DNA of 64,000 nucleotides from Planctomycetota bacterium (GTDB lineage Bacteria > Planctomycetota > B15-G4 > SIAN01). The stretch spans positions 37,291 through 101,290 of the forward strand of contig JANQQL010000026.1 of NCBI GenBank assembly GCA_028289345.1, written 5' to 3'. This document shows positions 53,664 to 63,229 of the stretch, piece by piece. The position numbers were made by a program, and so were the translations under genes. Position 1 is the stretch's first letter; every line of letters starts with the position of its first letter. Under the pieces are notes generated by a model, which saw nothing but the letters and a program-made list of their open reading frames with translations, made no database searches and was not told the DNA's origin.

Positions 53664-54845
53664 TCACGTTCGAAATCGATGGCGGAGGCGAGCCAACGGA
53701 CGCTCGACGAAACGATTCATCGCCGCCGCGATCAGAACCATGAGGACAGCCGCCACCGGACCGGAAACCACCTGGCGGTCGGGGATGGCGGCCTCCACCG
53801 CGTAGATCAAGAAGTAGTGGACCAGGTAGATCGTGTACGAAAACACGCCCACGCGGCGCACCCAGGACCAATTGAGCCACCGAAACACCGGCCACTCAGG
53901 ATGCCGGACCGCGAGCCAGAACAGGGGGATCAAGGCAATCCCCTGCAGGGTGTAGCGGAGAGTTTCCCGAAACACTTCCTCGCGAAACAGCAAGGTGGCG
54001 AGCAACAATCCACCTCCCCCCAGCAACAACCCGGCCTTCGCCAATCCCCCGCGCAACCAGGCGGGATCCCGGAAAGGGTTGCCAAACAACCCCATGGCGC
54101 ATCCGAACAGAATCGAGTCGATTCGGGTGTCCGTACAACTGTAAGTGCGAATCTCCTCCACCTGATGTCCGATGACGAGGATGCAGCGCCAAACCAAGAC
54201 CAGGGCGCACAATCCCCAAAGCACGAAGCTTGCCGATCGTCGCGGACAATTGGCGAGCAACCACCAGCAGAGGGCCGGGAACAGAAAATAGAAATGCTCT
54301 TCCACAGCCAGGGACCAGAGCACGCCGGTCCCCGGAATGAAGTGCCCTTCGCCATACACCTGATAGTAGTTGGCCAGGAACAAGCACTGACTGAGCAGCG
54401 GAATCGCTTGCACTTGCCCTGGAAGGAGCCCCGTGACCGTCAGCAGAGTCGCAATTCCCAACGCGACGTAGAGCGGAGGAAAGATTCGCAAAACCCGCCG
54501 GAGGTAGAAGCGCGGCAGAGAAATGGTTCCGGTGAGCTCGAACTCGCGCCGCAACAGGGTGGTGATGAGGTACCCCGACAGGAAGAAGAAGATCGTCACG
54601 CCAAGCCCGCCCGGCACGACATGACCGAGACCTGCATGGGAGACGACCACGAGGAAAACCGCCACGGCTCGGATCCCATCGAGGGACGGGATGTAGGTTT
54701 GCGAAGAGGCCAAGCCCAACTCCCCCAGAGACGAGGCGGTCGCGGAATCACAGCGATGGGGTCGCCCGAGATAAGCGCTGACCCTTGGAAGTTCGAGCCC
54801 GTTGTTTGCCACGCGCTCCGTGAGCCCTTGCAAAGACCGAAACAC
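53664..54845 (-). CDS. Acyltransferase-3 (OafA/YrhL-like) membrane protein
   Basis: The 393-residue product has about ten membrane helices and the acyltransferase-3 motifs: the catalytic-type His in FLVVVSHAGLGH, FFFLSGYLITTLLRREFE, FYLRRVLRIFPPLY and WSLAVEEHFYFLFPAL. These enzymes move acetyl or other acyl groups from cytoplasmic CoA to extracytoplasmic sugars. It converges on the flippase gene with 38 bp between stops, fitting O-acylation of the same polysaccharide. The start is uncertain: the ~45 residues before YIPSLDGIRAVAVF are polar and may be partly untranslated. Confidence 0.88.
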   Translation of the reverse strand: MFRSLQGLTERVANNGLELPRVSAYLGRPHRCDSATASSLGELGLASSQTYIPSLDGIRAVAVFLVVVSHAGLGHVVPGGLGVTIFFFLSGYLITTLLRREFELTGTISLPRFYLRRVLRIFPPLYVALGIATLLTVTGLLPGQVQAIPLLSQCLFLANYYQVYGEGHFIPGTGVLWSLAVEEHFYFLFPALCWWLLANCPRRSASFVLWGLCALVLVWRCILVIGHQVEEIRTYSCTDTRIDSILFGCAMGLFGNPFRDPAWLRGGLAKAGLLLGGGGLLLATLLFREEVFRETLRYTLQGIALIPLFWLAVRHPEWPVFRWLNWSWVRRVGVFSYTIYLVHYFLIYAVEAAIPDRQVVSGPVAAVLMVLIAAAMNRFVERPLARLRHRFRT

Positions 54846-55240
54846 CTCATGCCCCGACGGGAAAAGAGTTCCGATTCCGAGTGGAAAATCAGTGGATCCA
54901 ATCCATCCGTCGCCGGAATTCCCTGGGGTTTCCCCGGACTATGCCCCGCCTCACGCATCACGGCGATCGCTGACTTCCCTGGGAAACGCCTGGTTCCGCA
55001 ACAAAGATGCGACCGCCAATAGCGGTCGCATCGAACATAAGGGGAAGACCCTTCCCCTCACTTGCCACAGATTGCACGGCTTGTATACACCGCCCACTTA
55101 GCACGAGGGATTCGGGATGAGCACTAGGGACGAACTGCAAGCTAAAGCGGCGAAAGCGCCGTCGACGACAATCTGATGACGAGGGGGAGCGCGGGTTTTC
55201 CCGCGCACAAGCCCCACACACCATGGCTGGAGACACCAAA
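54846..55240. other. 395-bp divergent intergenic region with four hairpins
   Basis: No gene is supported. On the plus strand, hairpins are GATGCGACCGC/GCGGTCGCATC (55006-55016 with 55022-55032), AGGGGAAG/CTTCCCCT (55040-55047 with 55051-55058), CGGCG/CGCCG (55148-55152 with 55157-55161) and GCGCGGG/CCCGCGC (55189-55195 with 55200-55206). The last two lie in the likely leader of the downstream gene. The first two lie upstream of its promoter and could act as structures in a minus-strand leader. Confidence 0.6.
55062..55089 (+). promoter_or_regulatory. Putative promoter of the PKD/beta-helix gene
   Basis: TTGCCA (55062-55067) and TATACA (55084-55089) are separated by 16 bp, both close to the sigma70 consensus. 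A start near 55096 would give a structured leader of about 145 nt before the ATG at 55241. Confidence 0.5.
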
Positions 55241-57355
55241 ATGAGCGGCAACTGGAGCACCCTGCGATTCGCCATCGCGATAGGGTTGCTGGCAGCCTTC
55301 GGCACCTCGAACGCTCGGGGTCAGGGGCTGAATCTGGAAGCCACGCCCTTCCGGATCGGAGAGACGTCCACCGTCACGACGACTCTCGGTAATCCCGGCT
55401 GGACCAACTTCTTGTTGTTGGACTTCGAAACCGGGGACACGTCGCTGCACGGCAACTGGTTCGGACTGGCTTTTTCTCCGATGTTCGCGATCCTGCACCG
55501 CGCGCCGTTCAATGGCGCCGGATCTACGTCGCTCGATCTCGGAATGCCCAACGACATGGACCTCCTGGGTTTCGTCTTTTACCTGCAGAGCGCTGCGGTC
55601 AACCCCGACGGGTTCGGCCGCGAGACGAGCAACCGGGTGGACGCCGTGATCCAGAGCGCGGCAAGCGGCCCCGCCGTGGAAGCCGCCATTGATTCGCCTC
55701 CCGACCCGATGACGATCGCCCCCTACACGGCGATGTTCAGCGGTCTGGATTCCACCTCCAGCGGTTCCGAAATCGTCCGCTGGGAATGGGACTTCGGCGA
55801 CAGCTCCTCCATCGATCCCAAGACCGACGAAGGCATGCTGGCCGCCCATCGCTTCGACAACCCCGGCAACTACACGGTTCGCCTCACGGTCGTCGACGAA
55901 GACGGGTTCTCCGACACGACTTCGATGAATCTGTCCGTGCAGCCGTTCACCGGCACGACCTACTACGTGTCCACGTCAGGCAACGACTCGAACAACGGCC
56001 TGAGCTCGAACACACCGTGGCGGACTCTCGACCACGCCTTCGCCAACGCCGAGGGCTCCCGCAATCAGCCGAATCGAATCCTGCTGAAGCGCGGCGACAA
56101 GTGGAGCCACACCAGCTCCTCCAACCTGAGCGTTCCGGCACCTATGATCTTGGATGCCTACGGATCCGGTGACAAGCCGCGCATTGAGTTCACCAAAGTC
56201 GATTCCGGGTTGAACTTGGGCGACAGCCGCGAGTGGGGCTACTCCATTCGCGTCCACAACCTGCACCTGAAGCACACCGGCGGTCCACGCCAGACCAAGG
56301 ACCTGCTGATCACCAAGCGTCACGGCAACGAGATCCGTGGCTGCATTGTCGAGAACGGCGGGCTGTACTGCTCCGGACACAGCGGCAACGTGCAGCTGCT
56401 GGTGATCGACGACACCGAGGTTTCCCACGGAGTGCGCATGGGCCTCTACGCCCAGTGGACCGACTGGGTGACGATCCGTGACAGCTACTCCTACGGAGCC
56501 GGGTCGGACAAGAAGTACGACCACCAGCTCTACTACCACGAAGTGAAAAAGCTGCTGATCGAGGACACGAAGTTCGAGGGCTCCACCGGGATCCACAACT
56601 TCGCCGCCAAGATCAACGCCTGCAGTGACGTCCTGTTCGAGCGCTGCGAAGCCGTGCGAGTGCGCAACGGCTTCTCCATCGGCTCCAACTCTGGAGACCG
56701 CGCCTCGGAGAACGTGGTGGTCAATGAGAGCGTCATGCGCGAGAACGGCTCGGACAACCAAGGCTCGGGCATCTACGTGAGCAAGGTCAAGGACCTGACG
56801 GTCCAGAACTGCCTGATCTACAACAACAACCGTTCGCCCGACTGGGGCCTGGCCGGTATCCAGTTCACCGCGACGGACCCCGGGTCCAAATGTCGGATCC
56901 TGAACAACACGTTCTACTCGAATGACATTCCGGACATCCGCTTCACCTCGGATCAGGACTGGACCATCGAGGTGATGAACAACATCTTCTATCGCAATAC
57001 CCAGAACCGCACCTACGAAGGCTTCTACAAGCTGGACGCCAACCAGGTGAACAATCTGGTGAGTGACTACAACTGCTTCTTCTGGACGGGCAAGGACCCG
57101 AACGACAAGACCTTCTCGATCGACGCGGACGAGCCGAACCTGAGCTTCCAGGGTTGGAAGTCCCGGGGACACGACCAGAACTCTGTCTACGGCGATCCGA
57201 AGTTCAGCAACGCCTCCCAGGGTGACTTCCGACTCAACGGTGGTTCGGCCGCCGTCGACCAGGGACTCGACCTGGGCCAGGTGTACCGCGATCTGGAAGG
57301 CACTGCGCGACCCGCCGGCCCCGTGTCCGACATGGGAGCGTACGAGCGCGACTGA
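55241..57355 (+). CDS. Secreted PKD-domain and parallel beta-helix protein
   Basis: The start at 55241 is preferred over 55223 because GGAGA precedes it. The 704-residue product has a signal peptide (RFAIAIGLLAAFGTSNARG), an N-terminal beta-rich domain of about 130 residues, one PKD domain (about 145-240; EIVRWEWDFGDSSS, FDNPGNYTVRLTVVDEDG) and a right-handed parallel beta-helix (about 245-700). The helix opens TYYVSTSGNDSNNGLSS and contains repeating Asn-rich turns such as NNNRSPDWGLAG and LNNTFYSND. The architecture suggests binding or cleaving polysaccharide, but catalytic residues are not evident. A terminator follows 34 bp after the stop. Confidence 0.87.
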   Translation: MSGNWSTLRFAIAIGLLAAFGTSNARGQGLNLEATPFRIGETSTVTTTLGNPGWTNFLLLDFETGDTSLHGNWFGLAFSPMFAILHRAPFNGAGSTSLDLGMPNDMDLLGFVFYLQSAAVNPDGFGRETSNRVDAVIQSAASGPAVEAAIDSPPDPMTIAPYTAMFSGLDSTSSGSEIVRWEWDFGDSSSIDPKTDEGMLAAHRFDNPGNYTVRLTVVDEDGFSDTTSMNLSVQPFTGTTYYVSTSGNDSNNGLSSNTPWRTLDHAFANAEGSRNQPNRILLKRGDKWSHTSSSNLSVPAPMILDAYGSGDKPRIEFTKVDSGLNLGDSREWGYSIRVHNLHLKHTGGPRQTKDLLITKRHGNEIRGCIVENGGLYCSGHSGNVQLLVIDDTEVSHGVRMGLYAQWTDWVTIRDSYSYGAGSDKKYDHQLYYHEVKKLLIEDTKFEGSTGIHNFAAKINACSDVLFERCEAVRVRNGFSIGSNSGDRASENVVVNESVMRENGSDNQGSGIYVSKVKDLTVQNCLIYNNNRSPDWGLAGIQFTATDPGSKCRILNNTFYSNDIPDIRFTSDQDWTIEVMNNIFYRNTQNRTYEGFYKLDANQVNNLVSDYNCFFWTGKDPNDKTFSIDADEPNLSFQGWKSRGHDQNSVYGDPKFSNASQGDFRLNGGSAAVDQGLDLGQVYRDLEGTARPAGPVSDMGAYERD

Positions 57356-57388
57356 CGCGCAACACCACAGACGGTTTCTGAGATTTCC

Positions 57389-57418
57389 AGGAGCGCACTG
57401 CGAAAGCGGTGCGCTCCT
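57389..57418 (+). terminator. Rho-independent terminator of the PKD/beta-helix gene
   Basis: AGGAGCGCAC (57389-57398) pairs perfectly with GTGCGCTCCT (57409-57418), followed by GTTCTTTCTCC. The loop TGCGAAAGCG can extend the stem inside. It begins 34 bp after the stop codon. Confidence 0.8.
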
Positions 57419-57462
57419 GTTCTTTCTCCACACACCAGATTTGGGGTAGGCGCGGCCGTCAG

Positions 57463-58383
57463 TTAGAGCGTCATCCCATGCTGCTGTCGGTCATTGACGG
57501 GCGACTGGATGTAGCTCTGGTCTGGCAACCCGAGAAGTCCACACAACAATCGACTCACCAGATTCTGCATCTCAAGGATTGTGTTTCCTTGCCTAGATGC
57601 GCGATTGTGACCGCCGTATACAGAAAACCCAAGAGGCTCATCAAAGAAGAGCCCCTCATGCAACGTCTCGTTTCGTTTGTCTACGATGTTCCCCGACTCC
57701 TGCGATCCAGCCCACTTCGGCACGACAATCCCGAATGCATTGCAAATCTCTTTGATTCGCTGACGGTGGGTTCCCTTCTTCGGATCCTTCCCATTCACGA
57801 GGCTATGAACGAAGTGACAGCCATCGAGAGCCACATAGAGGTATGTAAACCTCTCAAAGCCGAGGGCCTTTGGGTACTGGGCCAGAAAGAAGGAGTGAAT
57901 AATGGCCGTGACTCCCTTCGCGACGCGCGGCTTCGCCGACTCCGCTTGCCAGAATCGTTCGGCATGCCCTAACGCTCGGAGTTCTACATCTGGGCCCAGC
58001 AAAGCCATGTCGTGAAGCTCTCCGGGTTCGATGGGCGTGGCATCAAGAAACCCCGCTTCCGTCTCCGTCAATCGCATCCCCACGATGAATCCGAGCACCC
58101 ACATAAGGAAGCTCAGATGCTCCTCGCTGTCGGCATTTGCGTGTTCGAGCGAGTGTGTCTTCGGAAGGGCGAACACGCGCGCGCTGTATGGGTGCTCACT
58201 GACTCTCCCCGACATGATGTTCTTCGAACTTTCACGCGGAGCATAGAACCACCGACCTTCGACTTCATCGGCCGCCAGCACGTCGCTGACGACCTGCTGG
58301 TGGTCAGGAAGCGTAGACACTTGGATGTCGTCGACTTGGCCCTCGACAAGTTTCGGATAGTAGCCGAACTCAATCGCTGCCAT
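57463..58383 (-). CDS. Hypothetical protein with HEPN-type RNase motif
   Basis: The 306-residue product has no recognised full-length family. Near its C terminus (residues 237-242), the sequence RNETLH fits the canonical HEPN ribonuclease motif RNxxxH, set in a predicted helical region (about 160-285). The N-terminal half is mixed alpha/beta, resembling the sensor part of ApeA-type proteins. HEPN proteins with this motif commonly act as RNA-cleaving toxins or phage-defence effectors, so an accessory or defence role is plausible. Third positions are visibly AT-richer than in neighbouring genes. It diverges from the DUF5677-like gene. Confidence 0.72.
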   Translation of the reverse strand: MAAIEFGYYPKLVEGQVDDIQVSTLPDHQQVVSDVLAADEVEGRWFYAPRESSKNIMSGRVSEHPYSARVFALPKTHSLEHANADSEEHLSFLMWVLGFIVGMRLTETEAGFLDATPIEPGELHDMALLGPDVELRALGHAERFWQAESAKPRVAKGVTAIIHSFFLAQYPKALGFERFTYLYVALDGCHFVHSLVNGKDPKKGTHRQRIKEICNAFGIVVPKWAGSQESGNIVDKRNETLHEGLFFDEPLGFSVYGGHNRASRQGNTILEMQNLVSRLLCGLLGLPDQSYIQSPVNDRQQHGMTL

Positions 58384-58520
58384 GGCTCTTCTCCCCCATC
58401 AGCGCTGAGCACACCCCTGACGCTCGCCGAAACCAATACTCAGTTCTGTTATCGCAAATGCCCTCCGGCCTCACGAAACAAAATGCCGACAGGAGGAATG
58501 AACCTCCCAAGACCTCCCGA

Positions 58521-59381
58521 ATGACCCGTCCTGCGCCTGAGAATGTCATGCACCAAACGACTCACGACGTACTCGTCAGATTCTGTGAACGCCTAGTCAA
58601 GTGTTGCGATGAGATTCTCGAGACTACGTTTCCCGCCAAAGAAGACGACCACCTTGCCTTCATGCTTGGAACCTGGGCTCCAATGCAGCGCGAACACCTG
58701 CATGGCGTTAACGTCCTCATCGACAGGAAGTGCTTCGTGCAGGCTGGCATTCTTGCGCGCACCATGCTTGAAGGGTTCGGCCTTATCTACTGGGCCAAAG
58801 ATGACGATGACCGAGCGAAGCGCTGGCGAGCCTATTGCCTCATCCACGACCTTCAGCTACTTCGCGAGAAGCAGAAGGGCGGCGAGACTCTTGACCCCAG
58901 CAAGGAGCCGGATCTACTGAATCACCTCAAGAAAGACGCCCAAGTATTCCTTACCAAGAAGGCCAAAGAACGTGCCAGCAAGGATGGCTTGGACTCGGTC
59001 ATTGGCGACCCCAAGAGCTATCAAGACGTCTGGCACATCGACGTAACCGGAAAGCGCCACTCGGTATCGAGCATTCTTGGTGATGAACTAGGCGATGAGG
59101 GTTTGAGAGACCTCTATGGATACTTTTCTCAGTATGTTCATTGGGGTGTGGATGGAATCGCCAAGTATATTTCTCGCACCGACTCTGGGTACGAAGTCAA
59201 TCCCCAGGCTCAGCCACGCGATGCATTGAGTGCGATGGCAATGGCGTTCCAGGCATGCATCCAGACCTTCATCCTGCTAGCCGTACACTTCAAACGGATC
59301 GGCGACCAGAAGACCCTCCGAGTTCTCCGAGAAGACTACCTAGCAGCCGTCTCTCCACCGGCGCGTTCCTCGGATCTGTGA
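58521..59381 (+). CDS. DUF5677-like hypothetical protein
   Basis: The helical product (about 286 residues from 58521) has the segment LARTMLEGFGLIYWAKDDDDRAKRW and the later FSQYVHWGVDGIAKYI, the pattern of DUF5677-type proteins, whose function is unknown. No catalytic RNxxxH motif is visible in it. Its start is uncertain: ATGs at 58458, 58521 and 58548 are all in frame and none has a good ribosome-binding site. It is divergent from the HEPN-motif gene and shares its AT-richer codon use, so the two may be one acquired unit. Confidence 0.68.
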   Translation: MTRPAPENVMHQTTHDVLVRFCERLVKCCDEILETTFPAKEDDHLAFMLGTWAPMQREHLHGVNVLIDRKCFVQAGILARTMLEGFGLIYWAKDDDDRAKRWRAYCLIHDLQLLREKQKGGETLDPSKEPDLLNHLKKDAQVFLTKKAKERASKDGLDSVIGDPKSYQDVWHIDVTGKRHSVSSILGDELGDEGLRDLYGYFSQYVHWGVDGIAKYISRTDSGYEVNPQAQPRDALSAMAMAFQACIQTFILLAVHFKRIGDQKTLRVLREDYLAAVSPPARSSDL

Positions 59382-59917
59382 CGCCCCGCGATCCCATCAA
59401 ATCCGAGTCGGAAGCTCTGCTCCGTCCCCCCCGACCAGAACCCCCGACAGAAGACACCCCTTCACCTTGCGAGGTCTCACTCGAACTACGTCGCGGCTCC
59501 TTGGGCGAAACCGCGTGCATCCCTCAGTAGCGTCATCGTTGGTGAATTCATGAATCCTGCCATCGAGAGCTTGAAGTTCCTGATCGAAGCGGTGGCCTGC
59601 AGAAACCCACGGACGGGGCGCTGCCGACTCACCCTGGCTCGGCTCGCAGGGCCTCAGTATCCGACGTCGTTTGAACGAAAACGAAAACCCTGATGCCCAC
59701 AGGTGGTGTCTGATCCCACGGCGGACGGCGAAGGGGCTTCGTCGGCGTCCTCTCGCCTCTGTCCAGGAAGGGACTCCAGGAACGTGTTGGCGACTTCACA
59801 ACTTCAGAGGACAACTCATGGCGCAGAACAGACGTCCTGCACCTCTGTCTACGACGAGAAGGCCGACGATGCACGCATCACGGAGCCGGGTGCCAGTCGC
59901 CGGACGGGAATGACGAG
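59382..59917. other. 536-bp region without a supported gene
   Basis: This lies between the DUF5677-like gene and the methyltransferase (convergent). A 47-codon frame at 59550-59693 and a few shorter ones exist, but none has a good initiation site. Part of the sequence may be decayed DNA at the edge of an acquired segment. I see no repeat, hairpin or RNA gene. Confidence 0.5.
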
Positions 59918-60931
59918 CTACCCCGGCTTGCGCCCCACGACCAAGAAGATCGGACGAAGTCCAAACAGGAACGTGTTGAGCGGCCGGAAGTCGACGTGGT
60001 TGAAGAGCCGCAAGGGGAACTGACGGAAGGCGTGGCAGACGCTGGCGGAGAATCCCTGGCGGATCATGCGATCGCGAATGTCGTAGGGGTCGAGCTGGCG
60101 TTCGCAGTATTCGCCGGTCACCGGGTTGCGACACCAGGACAAAGTCGGTGGCTCGGGAAGCGAAGTGTCTTCGGAGAAGCCCGAAGCGATTCGCTCGATG
60201 TCCGGCTGGGTCAATCCGCGAGTCGCACGCACGATCTTGGCCACCTCGGTCCCACCCAGTTTCGGGTTGGCCCGCTCGACGATTTCTTGACGCATGAGCG
60301 CATAGGGCCGGGCGTCCTTGTTCTCGATCGGGCGCTGCTTCTTCAGCTGATCGATGAACTCCTGGGACTCGTCCCGCTTCTCCCACATTTCCGCGGCGTG
60401 TTCTCGCTCTTCGGCATTCAAGGCGTTGTTGTCGTTGACCATGATGCACGAGCCGCCGGGTCGCAAGATCCGGTAGCACTGTTCGAACATGGCATCCAGA
60501 TCGTGAATGTGCTCGATCGTCTGATTCGAGAACGCCGCGTCGAAGCTGTGATCCGGAAGGTCCAAGGTGCAGAAGTCTCCCATCAACGGCTCCACCCGGG
60601 TCGGAGCTCCACGCGACTGCACGGCCGCGACGCGCTCCTGAAGCGGCCCCGTCATCGACTCGCGCATGTCATTGGCGACCAGCTCACAATCCCCCAGAAT
60701 CGACAGCATCATGGCCTGCCAGCCGAATCCACAACCGATGTCGATCATGCGCCCACCGCGGATCGCCCCCAGGTCCAGCACGTACCGCAGGAACCAAAGG
60801 AAGCGTGATCGGATCGCGGCGTCCGTCGCCAGCGGACGACCGTAGATCTTCAGGTCCGGATTGTCGGAGCCGTCGATGTAGTCGATGAGCCAGTGCTCGA
60901 GTTGAGAGCGATCGATTTTCCGAGCGATCAA
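59918..60931 (-). CDS. Class I SAM-dependent methyltransferase
   Basis: The 337-residue product has the Rossmann SAM-binding motif MIDIGCGFGWQ (about 62-72), an acidic loop ANDMRES for the ribose hydroxyls, MGDFCTLDLPDHSFDAAFSNQ and HIHDLDAMFEQCYRILRPGGSCI. The C-terminal third (about 200-337) is an additional domain with no recognised signature. The substrate is unknown. It lies 30 bp after a GT2 glycosyltransferase on the same strand, suggesting a sugar- or lipid-modifying pair. Confidence 0.88.
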   Translation of the reverse strand: MIARKIDRSQLEHWLIDYIDGSDNPDLKIYGRPLATDAAIRSRFLWFLRYVLDLGAIRGGRMIDIGCGFGWQAMMLSILGDCELVANDMRESMTGPLQERVAAVQSRGAPTRVEPLMGDFCTLDLPDHSFDAAFSNQTIEHIHDLDAMFEQCYRILRPGGSCIMVNDNNALNAEEREHAAEMWEKRDESQEFIDQLKKQRPIENKDARPYALMRQEIVERANPKLGGTEVAKIVRATRGLTQPDIERIASGFSEDTSLPEPPTLSWCRNPVTGEYCERQLDPYDIRDRMIRQGFSASVCHAFRQFPLRLFNHVDFRPLNTFLFGLRPIFLVVGRKPG

Positions 60932-60961
60932 TGATTTTCTCGACAGGGACAGGGGAACGGG

Positions 60962-61882
60962 TCAAACGGCTGAGGTCGAGCGACTCACGGTCTTCCACAG
61001 TTGCTTCAGCGGCCGCCCCAGACGACGAACGCGACCGATGTTGCCTCGATAGCCCCACAACGCGGCGTAGCGCATCACCGCCCCGCGACAGCGGATCTTC
61101 TCGGCAGCAGACAATGGCGCCTCGCGAAGGACCTCGAGAAACGGCCGAGTGTATCCGACCACCGAATCCTGCAATCGCTGGTGTTCGCGAGGATGGAATC
61201 GGCGAAGTCGAACGCTGTCTTGCAGCCCCGTTTCCCGACGTCGATGGGAGAGACAGCGCGGGACGTGCTCGAACGGTCCGAGGAGCGCGAGCTCTGAAGC
61301 GAGGACTTGATCCATGCGGGGAACCATCTGCAGGCGCCTCGTGGAAAGCAGCGGCTCGCGACGGATCATCGAATAGATCGGATCCATGAAACCGTAGTCG
61401 GCGGTGAGGAACCACATCATCTGGCGGAATCGAGCGGCCGGATCCCGCGAAGTCAAACGGGGCCCGTGGTACTCGCGATAGTGGCGAGTGCCATCGTCTT
61501 CGATGTGATCTTGGAAGGTCGTGACCAGGATCGCCTCGGGGTCGCCCTGCAACGCAGCCACGCAGCGACGCGCGTAGTCCGGTTCCAACCAGTCGTCGAA
61601 ACCCACCCAACGGAAGAACTCACCGCGGGCCAGCTCCAGCACTCGATTGAAATTCTGCACTTGGCCGATGTTTTCGGAGTTTCGATGAAAACGAACTCTC
61701 GAGTCTCGGCGCGCGTAGTCCTGGCACAGGTCGGGTGTTTCATCGTCTGACTGGTTGTCGGCAATGACCAGCTCGAACGGTTCCACCAGGTCCTGCGCCA
61801 AGATGGAATCCACCAGGCGGGGAAGAAACTCTGCCCCATTGCGCACGGGCAATGCGAAACTCAGCCGAGGCGAATCTTTCAA
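60962..61882 (-). CDS. Family 2 glycosyltransferase
   Basis: The GT-A fold begins at the TTG taken here: KDSPRLSFALPVRNGAEFLPRLVDSIL, with the nucleotide-binding FELVIADNQSDDET and the metal-site region FRWVGFDDWLEPDY (DD for the DxD). A start at 61993 would add 37 unusual residues. The 306-residue product has no membrane helix, and its C terminus is basic. The acceptor is unknown. It precedes the methyltransferase by 30 bp and probably shares its transcript. Confidence 0.86.
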   Translation of the reverse strand: MKDSPRLSFALPVRNGAEFLPRLVDSILAQDLVEPFELVIADNQSDDETPDLCQDYARRDSRVRFHRNSENIGQVQNFNRVLELARGEFFRWVGFDDWLEPDYARRCVAALQGDPEAILVTTFQDHIEDDGTRHYREYHGPRLTSRDPAARFRQMMWFLTADYGFMDPIYSMIRREPLLSTRRLQMVPRMDQVLASELALLGPFEHVPRCLSHRRRETGLQDSVRLRRFHPREHQRLQDSVVGYTRPFLEVLREAPLSAAEKIRCRGAVMRYAALWGYRGNIGRVRRLGRPLKQLWKTVSRSTSAV

Positions 61883-62158
61883 GGCGACGGACTCTCTTTG
61901 GTGACCTGGCGAACGTCCATGGACGTCGTGAGCGTTTCCAGTATAGGGATCCGAACCAATGGATTCGCGAGCAAGCCCGCGAGGCAAGGTCAATCCAACA
62001 CTTTGCAGCGTGCCGAAAACGAGTGACTTGCCGTCGATTCGGCGGGGATCGCCAGGGGAGCGAGAAGTTTATCGATCCCTGGGATCACCTTCCGGAAGTC
62101 GGACCATCACCACGCGAGCGATCTTTGAGGAGAGACCGGGATTACCAAGGCCACCAAA

Positions 62159-63229
62159 GTGAGAACCCGCGGACACCCGAAGCGGAGCCCCGTGGGATTG
62201 AAGTTGCTCACCGCAGGCATGGCGTCCCTGCTGGCGCTCCTCTTGGCCGAAGGGATCCTGCGGCTCTTCGCTCCCCAGCCTCCCTCCTGGATGAGCATCT
62301 ACCGCCGCCACCCCCGGCTTCCGTTCTTTTCTTTGCAGCCGGATGTCTCGACCACCGTGGACACCGGCGAGACGCACTGGGTGATCGAAACCGACTCATT
62401 CGGATGCCGGACCACCACCAGTCACCCGAGTCCATCTCGGCCTGCCGATGGCCCCCCTCCCCCGCTCGCCCTTTGGCTGGGCGACTCCTACACCTTCGGT
62501 CACGGAGTCGATCACGACGAGAGCTTTGTCGGGTTGCTCGAGGAGCATTGCGGCGGGGATTACCAGTTCATCAACTCGTCGGTCCCCAACTACGGACCGA
62601 CGCAGTACCTCCAGGTTCTCGAAGATGCTCTGCGACACGCAACCCCCGCCCCGAACCTCGTGCTCGTCGGAACCTACCTCGGCAATGATTTCTACGACTG
62701 CGAGTGGTCCAAGGACCAGCCGGTCGTGGACGGGATCATCGGCAATGATCAGAGCCTCAAGTCCTGGATCAAGCGGCGCTCGCACCTCTACCGGCTAGCC
62801 TCGAAGGCGTTCCACCAGTGGGCGCGGAAAAGCCATCGTCCCCGTTCGCTGATCGAGCGCATGTACCAGCCGGCGGCCTGGGAATCGGGAATCCTTCACG
62901 ACTCGCTCTCCACGTACCGCCAAGCATTTGCAGAGATCACCTCCCTTTGCAGCGAACGCGGATTGCCACTGTTGGTGGTGGTCATTCCTCCCCGGGAGTC
63001 AATCGAGCGGGAACAACTCCAGGGACCAGGAATTCACCCGGACCTCCCCGTCGATCGAGCCTTGGCGATCTTGGAGTCACTGGCCATCGACACCCTGGAC
63101 CTGCGGCGCAGCCTCTTGGAACACGACACGCGCGACACTTTCTTTCGCTTCGACGGACATCTCACCCCCATGGGGCATCGACTGGTGGCGGAACAGATTC
63201 AGGCGCGGCTTCCCTCTTCCGTGGAATGA
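62159..63229 (+). CDS. Membrane-anchored SGNH hydrolase-like protein
   Basis: The 356-residue product starts with GTG and has one membrane anchor (about 13-35). SGNH blocks are LWLGDSYTFGHGV (nucleophile S110), GND (175-177) in YLGNDFYD, and the C-terminal DGHLTPMGHRLVA (D332, H334). This spacing resembles the extracytoplasmic SGNH domains that O-acetylate or deacetylate exopolysaccharides. It is divergent from the GT2 gene, with 276 bp between, and could modify the product of that pathway. Confidence 0.86.
   Translation: MRTRGHPKRSPVGLKLLTAGMASLLALLLAEGILRLFAPQPPSWMSIYRRHPRLPFFSLQPDVSTTVDTGETHWVIETDSFGCRTTTSHPSPSRPADGPPPPLALWLGDSYTFGHGVDHDESFVGLLEEHCGGDYQFINSSVPNYGPTQYLQVLEDALRHATPAPNLVLVGTYLGNDFYDCEWSKDQPVVDGIIGNDQSLKSWIKRRSHLYRLASKAFHQWARKSHRPRSLIERMYQPAAWESGILHDSLSTYRQAFAEITSLCSERGLPLLVVVIPPRESIEREQLQGPGIHPDLPVDRALAILESLAIDTLDLRRSLLEHDTRDTFFRFDGHLTPMGHRLVAEQIQARLPSSVE

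Noticed and set aside
53679..55022. Plus-strand frame opposite the acyltransferase-3 gene
   Set aside because: The opposite strand carries clear acyltransferase-3 motifs, and this frame is Gln/Arg/Glu low-complexity.
55976..57433. Minus-strand frame opposite the PKD/beta-helix gene
   Set aside because: Val/Ala/His-rich shadow of a gene with a signal peptide, PKD domain and terminator.
59550..59693. 47-codon frame in the gap after the DUF5677-like gene
   Set aside because: There is only a weak GGTG upstream, and no recognisable protein features.
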